From Saprospiraceae bacterium (lineage in GTDB: Bacteria > Bacteroidota > Bacteroidia > Chitinophagales > Saprospiraceae), in assembly GCA_016708265.1 (NCBI GenBank), contig JADJGA010000012.1, positions 62,001 to 126,000 on the forward strand: DNA of 64,000 nucleotides. The letters are read 5' to 3'. Positions 58,281 to 64,000 of this stretch are shown here, in pieces. Under the pieces are notes generated by a model, which had not been told where the DNA came from, made no database searches, and saw only the letters and a program-made list of their open reading frames with translations. Within the stretch, counting starts at the first letter, position 1; each line of letters begins with the position of its first letter. The position numbers and the translations under genes were made by a program.

Positions 58281-61211
58281 ATGAATAAAAAATCATTGGG
58301 AATTTTAATTTTAATACTTTTTCCAATATTATTTTTTGGTCAAGGTAAAATATCCGGAAAAGTATTGGATTCTGATTCCAAAGAACCTTTAGTAGGTGTT
58401 TATGTGGTCATCAAAGCCAGTCAGATGGGTACAGTAACTGATCTGGATGGGAATTTCAACATCGATTTGCCGGATGGTTCAGATATTCTTGTGTTTAGCT
58501 ATGTGGGTTATCAGACTCAGGAAATTAAAGTTGGGAATATGACCACAATCAACGTTGAACTTTTACAGGGAAAAGTACTTGAAGATGTAGTAGTTATCGG
58601 TTATGGTACAGTAAAACGTGAAGATGTAACCGGGACTCTGCAATCTGTAAGTTCTGATAAATTTAACCGGGGAGCTATTACAGGAGCTCAGGAATTGATT
58701 ACCGGTAAAATGCCAGGGGTGACTATTACAACAGGCAGTGGACCCGGAGCAGGGGCTAAGATCAGGATCAGGGGAGAATCATCGCTGTCGGCATCAAATG
58801 ATCCATTGATAGTTATAGATGGTGTTCCTGTTGATAATAGCAATATTTCGGGAGGAAGAAATATACTCAATACTATAAATCCAAATGACATAGAAAGCAT
58901 GACTGTATTAAAGGATGCTTCGTCTTCTGCTATTTATGGGAACAGGGCTTCTGCAGGTGTTATACTGATCACCACAAAAAAAGGGAAAGTAGGGGATAAG
59001 TTCAGTGTTCAGTATGGTGGTAATTTTTCCATCGGTTCCATATATAAGAAAATTGAAGTGCTCGGTAGGGAAAAATATATAGAGACACTGAAAAGTGTGA
59101 AGGGTGAGGATCATATTGCACTGACCCTTATCGGTGATGCAGATACAGACTGGCAGGGCCTGATCTACCAGAAAGCTACCGGACATGATCATAACCTGAG
59201 TTTTTCGGGAGCTGTAAATAAATTGCCATACCGTGTTTCACTGGGATTCACTGATAAGAACGGACTTCTCAAAACAGACAGATTTACCAGGTATCTTGGA
59301 GGTATCAACCTCAATCCACAGTTTTTTAATAACAGGCTGCAGGTTGGGATCTACCTCAAAGGAATGAAAGAAATTAATAAATTTGCTGACCAGGGCGCTA
59401 TAGGCAATGCAATAAGTTTTGACCCTACGCATGATCCTTATGAAGCCGAAAGCACATTTGGTGGTTTCTATTACTGGAAGAACAACAGCAATATTTTTCC
59501 AAATCCTCTGGCACCAAGAAATCCTCTGGCATTGCTGGAACAAAGGGAAGATAAATCTGATGTATTAAGATATATAACTAATGCTACTTTTGATTACCGT
59601 TTTAAGTTGTTACCAGCCCTCAGAGCTAATTTAAGCCTGGGATATGACCATTCACTGGGGCAGGGAACTGTTAAAGTGCCGACAAATGCTGCTTTTGCAT
59701 TTGAAGAGATATACGGAGGAGGCACAAATAACAAATACGAACAGAAAAAGGAAAATTCTGTACTTGAATTCTACCTGAATTACAAAAAGGAATTTGGCAT
59801 TCATGATTTTGATGTTATGGGTGGATACTCATGGCAGCATTTTGCAGTTCATCCATTTTCAGTTAATTCCAATGTTGCCGGCACACCGGAAAAAACAGAT
59901 ACATTCAGGGATCCTGCTGAGTATTACCTCTTGTCTTTATTTGGCAGGCTGAATTATTCAATCAAGGATAAATATCTGTTTACGTTTACTTTAAGGAGAG
60001 ATGGAACTTCCAGGTTTGCACCAGAGAACAGGTGGGGTTTATTTCCTTCAGCAGCACTGGCTGTAAAAGCCATTGACAACAAAAACCAATATCTCAATAA
60101 TCTGAAATTAAGATTTGGATGGGGTGTCACAGGCCAGCAGGATATTGGTGATTACTATGCTTATCTTGCTAATTACCAGTTGGGATTTGATAATGCGCAG
60201 TATCAGTTTGGTGATGAGTTTGTAAATACTTTAAGACCAAATGGTTATGATATTAACATTAAGTGGGAGGAGTCAACCACTTTCAACATTGGAGCAGACC
60301 TGAGTATCATCAGGGATAAACTTACAGCAGCCTTTGACATTTACCAGAAAAACACTAAGGACCTGCTGAATTATATTCCTGTACCGGCCGGTACAAATCT
60401 TACAAACTTTATTACCACCAATGTTGGGAATATGGAAACCAGGGGTGCAGAACTGAGTTTGAATTTAATAAATATTGGATCAAAAAATTTCAATTGGGAT
60501 TTTGGCATCAATGGTTCATATAACAAATCTGAGATCACAAAGCTTCTTGCCAGTACTGATAGTACATACCAGGGAGTTCTTGTTGGAGGGATTTCAGGAG
60601 GAGTCGGGAGTAATATTCAGATTCACAGTATCGGATATGCTCCGTATTCATTTTTCGTATATGAGCAAAAATATGATGCTGATGGTAATTTTCTGGAAGG
60701 TGAATTTGTTGACAGAAACGGAGATGGCCTGATAAATTCAAGTGACAAATACAGGTTTAAAAAACCTGCCCCTGATTATACTATTGGTTTTACTAGTAGT
60801 TTGAGATTTTATGATTTTGAGCTTGCATTTGCAGGCAGGTCCAGTATAGGTAATTATGTTTACAACAATGTTCAGACAAGTGCCGGAACTGTTGAATACA
60901 TCTATCATTCAACTAATTATCTGGGAAACATTGCACAATCTGCACTTGACCTTGGAGCTAAGGTTCAATCAAATCTGACATATAGTGATCATTTCGTCCA
61001 GAAAGCCTCATTTCTGAAGATAGATCATATAACTTTAAGCTACAATTTCAAAATTCTTAAAGGTAAGTCTTTGAAGATTTATGCTACCGCACAGAACCCG
61101 TTTGTATTTACTAAGTATGTAGGTTTGGATCCTGAAATTGGCAGTGGTATTGAAAATAATTTTTATCCAAGGGCAAGGACATTCGTATTTGGTCTGAATG
61201 TTAATTTTTAA
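58281..61211 (+). CDS. SusC/RagA-family TonB-linked outer-membrane transporter
   Basis: A 976-residue outer-membrane transporter. A signal peptide (SLGILILILFPILFFG) precedes a CarboxypepD_reg-like domain (GKISGKVLDSDSKEPLVGVYV, about residues 22-100). The plug domain has VVVIGYGTVKREDVTGTL and VLKDASSSAIYGNRASAGVILITTKKG. A long 22-strand barrel ends in FVFGLNVNF. It imports oligosaccharides with SusD, powered by TonB. The neighbouring GH13 and SusE/F-like genes point to starch or malto-oligosaccharides. Nothing points to galactan at this end. Confidence 0.97.
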   Translation: MNKKSLGILILILFPILFFGQGKISGKVLDSDSKEPLVGVYVVIKASQMGTVTDLDGNFNIDLPDGSDILVFSYVGYQTQEIKVGNMTTINVELLQGKVLEDVVVIGYGTVKREDVTGTLQSVSSDKFNRGAITGAQELITGKMPGVTITTGSGPGAGAKIRIRGESSLSASNDPLIVIDGVPVDNSNISGGRNILNTINPNDIESMTVLKDASSSAIYGNRASAGVILITTKKGKVGDKFSVQYGGNFSIGSIYKKIEVLGREKYIETLKSVKGEDHIALTLIGDADTDWQGLIYQKATGHDHNLSFSGAVNKLPYRVSLGFTDKNGLLKTDRFTRYLGGINLNPQFFNNRLQVGIYLKGMKEINKFADQGAIGNAISFDPTHDPYEAESTFGGFYYWKNNSNIFPNPLAPRNPLALLEQREDKSDVLRYITNATFDYRFKLLPALRANLSLGYDHSLGQGTVKVPTNAAFAFEEIYGGGTNNKYEQKKENSVLEFYLNYKKEFGIHDFDVMGGYSWQHFAVHPFSVNSNVAGTPEKTDTFRDPAEYYLLSLFGRLNYSIKDKYLFTFTLRRDGTSRFAPENRWGLFPSAALAVKAIDNKNQYLNNLKLRFGWGVTGQQDIGDYYAYLANYQLGFDNAQYQFGDEFVNTLRPNGYDINIKWEESTTFNIGADLSIIRDKLTAAFDIYQKNTKDLLNYIPVPAGTNLTNFITTNVGNMETRGAELSLNLINIGSKNFNWDFGINGSYNKSEITKLLASTDSTYQGVLVGGISGGVGSNIQIHSIGYAPYSFFVYEQKYDADGNFLEGEFVDRNGDGLINSSDKYRFKKPAPDYTIGFTSSLRFYDFELAFAGRSSIGNYVYNNVQTSAGTVEYIYHSTNYLGNIAQSALDLGAKVQSNLTYSDHFVQKASFLKIDHITLSYNFKILKGKSLKIYATAQNPFVFTKYVGLDPEIGSGIENNFYPRARTFVFGLNVNF

Positions 61212-61224
61212 AAATAGAAAAATA

Positions 61225-63402
61225 ATGATTATGAATACAAATAAAATTCTTCTGAATATATTGCTTGTTGTGATTTTACTGGGTTCAGGATGTTTTAAAG
61301 ATCTCAATACCATCCCACTCGACGAAGATATCACTACAGCAGCTACAGTATATGATGATCCAAACTCGTACAAACAGGTTCTCGCTAAATTATATGCAGG
61401 ACTTGCAGTTTCAGGTCAGCAGGGACCTTCGGGCCAGGCAGATATTTCGGGCATTGATGAGGGATTCGGACAGTATTTGAGAGGTTTATGGTATCATCAG
61501 GAATTGCCTACTGACGAGGCTTTAATCGGATGGAATGACCAGACTATCAAGGATTTTCATTCACAGACATGGAGTGCTGACGATGGATTTATCTTCGCTT
61601 TTTACAGCAGGATATATTACCAGATTTCAATGTGTAATGAATTTTTAAGACAGACAACCGATGAAAAACTGGACTCAAGAGGTGTTGATGCAAATCTCAA
61701 GAAAGATATTGAAGGATACAGAGCCGAAGCACGTTTTTTAAGGGCTTTAAGCTACTGGCATGCCCTTGATCTTTTCAGAAATGTGCCTTTTGTAACAGAA
61801 AAAGATCCGATAGGTTCATTTTTCCCTGAGCAGGGCAGTGCATCAGCAGTTTTCAGCTTTATTGAATCAGAACTTAAAGATATCGAAAACAGCATTACTG
61901 CAGCACGGGCAAATCAGTACGGAAGAGCTGACCAGGGAGCAGTCTGGACATTGCTGGCAAAGTTGTATCTGAATGCCCAGGTGTACATTGGAACTCCAAA
62001 ATATACCGAATGTCTTACGTATAGTAAAAAGGTTTTTAATGCAGGTTATACTCTGGAGCCTGAGTTCAGACATCTTTTTCTTGCCGATAACCATAAATCT
62101 AATGAAATTATCTTCCCCATAGCTTTTGATGGAGTTCATACCAGAACATGGGGAGGTACTACTTTCATCATCAGGGCAGGCATTGGTGGGTCAATGATTC
62201 CTTCAGAATCCGGAGTTGCAAGTGGATGGGGAGGTACAAGGACAACAAAACAACTGGTAGAGAAATTTTCAGAAATTGGAGGCAATATCACTGATTTTGC
62301 CGCAAGAAAAACTCAACCACAGGTTTACATTCCCGGCTCATATCAGGACAATAAGATCAATACCTTACATGCACTTACTGATGCAAATGGTGATAAAATA
62401 TATCAGGGATATCAGTACTTTTCAAGTGATAATGTATCATTTAAGATATGTCCCAATCCCGCACTGACATTCTGGTATGGTGATAATAACGGAGATGGTA
62501 AACTTGAAACAGGTGGTGCTAACCTTGTTGCAGGGACTGCAGGATTTTATTATATCGAATTCAACAACAACAATAAAACCTATAAAATTGAAAAAAGGAA
62601 CTGGATTGCTTCAGGAACAGCAGTTAAACAGGAAGTAAATTTCCAGTGGGATCCAAAACTCGAAATGCTCAAGGCAAATGTTGAATTAAAACCAGGTGAT
62701 CTTATTTTTAAGGTCAGTGGAAATGAATCTATCACCTTGGGTGATAATGAAGGTAATGGAGTGTTGGTTCATGGAGGTGCAGCAATAAAAGTAAATGTTG
62801 AGACTCCGGCAGAAATATTTCTTGATCTCAGAAAAGAAGAATTTATTTATAAACTTTCATCAACTTCTTATGACAGGAGAGCTACAATTTATACTAAAGG
62901 ACAAAGAATTGATATAGATGACCTTGGTTTATTTACTGATGGATATGCCATCAATAAATTTAAAAATGTCACTTCAGAAGGGCAAAGGGGATCTGATACA
63001 GAGTATCCGGATACGGATTTCCCGGTTTTCCGGTTGGCTGATGTGTATCTGATGGCAAGTGAGGCAATTTTGAGAGGAGCGACAGGGGGAACAAAGGGAG
63101 AAGCAGTTGAGTATTTTAATAAAGTAAGGTCCAGAGCATATCACAGCAGCCTGGCAAATATTACAGAAGCAAAACTTACGCTCAATGAGATCCTTGATGA
63201 AAGAGCACGTGAATTGCTGTGGGAATGCCAAAGGAGGACTGACCTGGTTAGATTCGGACAATTCACAGATGGTGATTACTTGTGGCAATGGAAAGGGGGC
63301 ACTAAAGAAGGAAAAAAAGTGAGTTCAAACAGGAACATATTTCCGATACCATCATCCGATCTTGGTAATAACCCAAAATTAAAACAGAATACAGGGTATT
63401 GA
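61225..63402 (+). CDS. SusD/RagB-family lipoprotein with inserted SusE/F-like modules
   Basis: A 725-residue nutrient-binding lipoprotein with lipobox GSGC. The first part (TPR-like SusD region: YRAEARFLRALSYWHALDLF) and the C-terminal part (FPVFRLADVYLMASEAI, ARELLWECQRRTDLVRFGQF, NIFPIPSSDL) are typical. About 190 extra residues (near 359-547) resemble SusE/F modules (YYIEFNNNNKTYKIEK, VHGGAAIKVNVE, FLDLRKEEFIYKL). Usual SusD proteins are about 500-550 residues long. ATG 61225 is chosen; the next is 61231. It follows susC by 13 bases. Confidence 0.92.
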   Translation: MIMNTNKILLNILLVVILLGSGCFKDLNTIPLDEDITTAATVYDDPNSYKQVLAKLYAGLAVSGQQGPSGQADISGIDEGFGQYLRGLWYHQELPTDEALIGWNDQTIKDFHSQTWSADDGFIFAFYSRIYYQISMCNEFLRQTTDEKLDSRGVDANLKKDIEGYRAEARFLRALSYWHALDLFRNVPFVTEKDPIGSFFPEQGSASAVFSFIESELKDIENSITAARANQYGRADQGAVWTLLAKLYLNAQVYIGTPKYTECLTYSKKVFNAGYTLEPEFRHLFLADNHKSNEIIFPIAFDGVHTRTWGGTTFIIRAGIGGSMIPSESGVASGWGGTRTTKQLVEKFSEIGGNITDFAARKTQPQVYIPGSYQDNKINTLHALTDANGDKIYQGYQYFSSDNVSFKICPNPALTFWYGDNNGDGKLETGGANLVAGTAGFYYIEFNNNNKTYKIEKRNWIASGTAVKQEVNFQWDPKLEMLKANVELKPGDLIFKVSGNESITLGDNEGNGVLVHGGAAIKVNVETPAEIFLDLRKEEFIYKLSSTSYDRRATIYTKGQRIDIDDLGLFTDGYAINKFKNVTSEGQRGSDTEYPDTDFPVFRLADVYLMASEAILRGATGGTKGEAVEYFNKVRSRAYHSSLANITEAKLTLNEILDERARELLWECQRRTDLVRFGQFTDGDYLWQWKGGTKEGKKVSSNRNIFPIPSSDLGNNPKLKQNTGY

Positions 63403-63419
63403 TAAAAAATCTTAAAAAG

Positions 63420-63447
63420 GGAGCTTCAAAAGAAGCTCCTTTTTTTA
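63420..63447 (+). terminator. Rho-independent terminator after susD
   Basis: GGAGCTT (63420-63426) pairs with AAGCTCC (63433-63439) around a 6-base loop, followed by a T run. Confidence 0.85.
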
Positions 63448-63476
63448 TGCACATTTTTTTTATTCTGCTAACCCTT

Positions 63477-63738
63477 AGCAGCAAGAGGTCAGAGCTTGTG
63501 CCGCATCTGCGGTAAGACCTTTGCTGCGGAGCATTCCCTCACTGTGATGAAGGTCTCCTGAAATATCATCACAAATAGCAGCAAGAGGTCAGGAGACTTT
63601 TGCTGCGGAGCATTATATCTCACCGTGATGAATCCCGACCACCTGTCGGGACCGACCTCCATTTACGAATTGCAGCAAGAGGTCAGGAGACCTTTGCTGT
63701 GGAGAAACATCCCTCACCACGATGAAGGTCTCCTGACC
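63477..63738. repeat. REP-like hairpin repeat, three copies
   Basis: Three copies of an imperfect hairpin starting AGCAGCAAGAGGTCAG appear at 63477, 63577 and 63671. In copies 2 and 3 GCAGCAA pairs with TTGCTGC, with GGTC/GACC pairing inside. In copy 3 GGTCAGGAGACC (63681-63692) is exactly complementary to GGTCTCCTGACC (63727-63738), which would add a longer stem. Copy 2 is followed by a separate hairpin (TCCCGAC/GTCGGGA). The repeats abut the transposase gene. Confidence 0.7.
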
Positions 63739-63743
63739 TTTAA

Positions 63744-64000
63744 CTACTCAAATTTAGTTAAAAAATCAAATTGTTTATCTCCTTTTAAATAAAAAGATGC
63801 AGATGAATATAGGTATTCTTCTGGTAAATCAACGGTTTTATATGTACCTTTTGTCGGATTTTCATGTATGTAATTTAGTTTTTGTAAAAAAATTGATGGG
63901 TGTGTAATTTTTATATTTTTACTTTTGATTTTCCATATTTTATATTCGCGATCAGATCTTGATGATAAAAAATAGTTTAAATATTCAGGATCATTTGCTT
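63744..64000 (-). CDS. REP-associated tyrosine transposase (IS200-like), C-terminal part
   Basis: The minus-strand frame runs from the window edge to TAG at 63744-63746 (84 codons here). It shows KLNYIHENPTKGTYKTV and EEYLYSSASFYLKGDKQ, which match the C-terminal end of Y1/HUH single-strand DNA transposases of the IS200 type, often called RAYTs. The catalytic HUH and Tyr lie outside the window. RAYTs are often flanked by REP hairpins, as found next to it. Confidence 0.75.
   Translation of the reverse strand, partial: ANDPEYLNYFLSSRSDREYKIWKIKSKNIKITHPSIFLQKLNYIHENPTKGTYKTVDLPEEYLYSSASFYLKGDKQFDFLTKFE

Overview
The window is an AT-rich stretch of a Bacteroidota chromosome, most likely from an anaerobic or facultative Bacteroidia lineage such as the Marinilabiliales or Bacteroidales. 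The evidence is internal. There is a SusC/SusD pair, a gliding-motility lipoprotein GldH, four proteins ending in type IX secretion (T9SS) sorting domains, and Bacteroidota-type promoters (TTTG, about 20 bases, TAnnTTTG). There is also a two-subunit 2-oxoacid:ferredoxin oxidoreductase, which suggests low-oxygen metabolism. No phage, CRISPR array, plasmid function or complete insertion sequence was seen.

Layout, left to right. Positions 1-3613: end of a sensor kinase, its NarL-type response regulator, a membrane-inserted amidohydrolase and a Lys-rich secreted protein. 3864-6148: three unknown envelope genes. 6307-7659: tRNA-Lys and fructose-bisphosphate aldolase. 7660-9719: a decayed DUF4357 fragment and a fetA/fetB-like pair whose ATPase carries an in-frame stop. 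9932-19895: short-chain dehydrogenase, rhodanese, Tex, UvrA, ECF sigma factor, PhoH and a SAM-hydrolase relative. 19920-24869: O-antigen ligase, a Wzz-type chain-length protein with an in-frame stop, and the oxidoreductase. 25031-31451: small envelope proteins, GldH, DnaJ/GrpE, a TPR protein and a DUF4286 protein. 31595-41224: a long leftward run (TM2-TPR, CBS, one-POTRA Omp85-like protein, NAD kinase, SecA, DeoC, SPOR, RodA). 41377-44153: an RsbU/SpoIIE-type phosphatase and small membrane proteins.

From 44295 to 63402 lies the main accessory region, a carbohydrate-utilization locus that looks composite. The galactan side has a GH53 lipoprotein, a CotH/lamin-tail T9SS protein, a Kelch T9SS protein and a GH2-GH53 fusion enzyme. 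The starch side has a GH13 amylase, a five-repeat SusE/SusF-like protein with a T9SS tail, SusC, and an unusually long SusD that appears to carry inserted SusE/SusF-like modules. The right edge holds REP-like hairpins beside the C-terminus of a REP-associated tyrosine transposase.

Sequence quality needs care. About 365 bases near 53.1-53.4 kb are homopolymer-like junk that does not look biological. Three genes are broken by single-base changes in A/T runs and two by in-frame TAA codons. Some or all of these may be sequencing errors. All family names come from reading motifs by eye; no database search was run.
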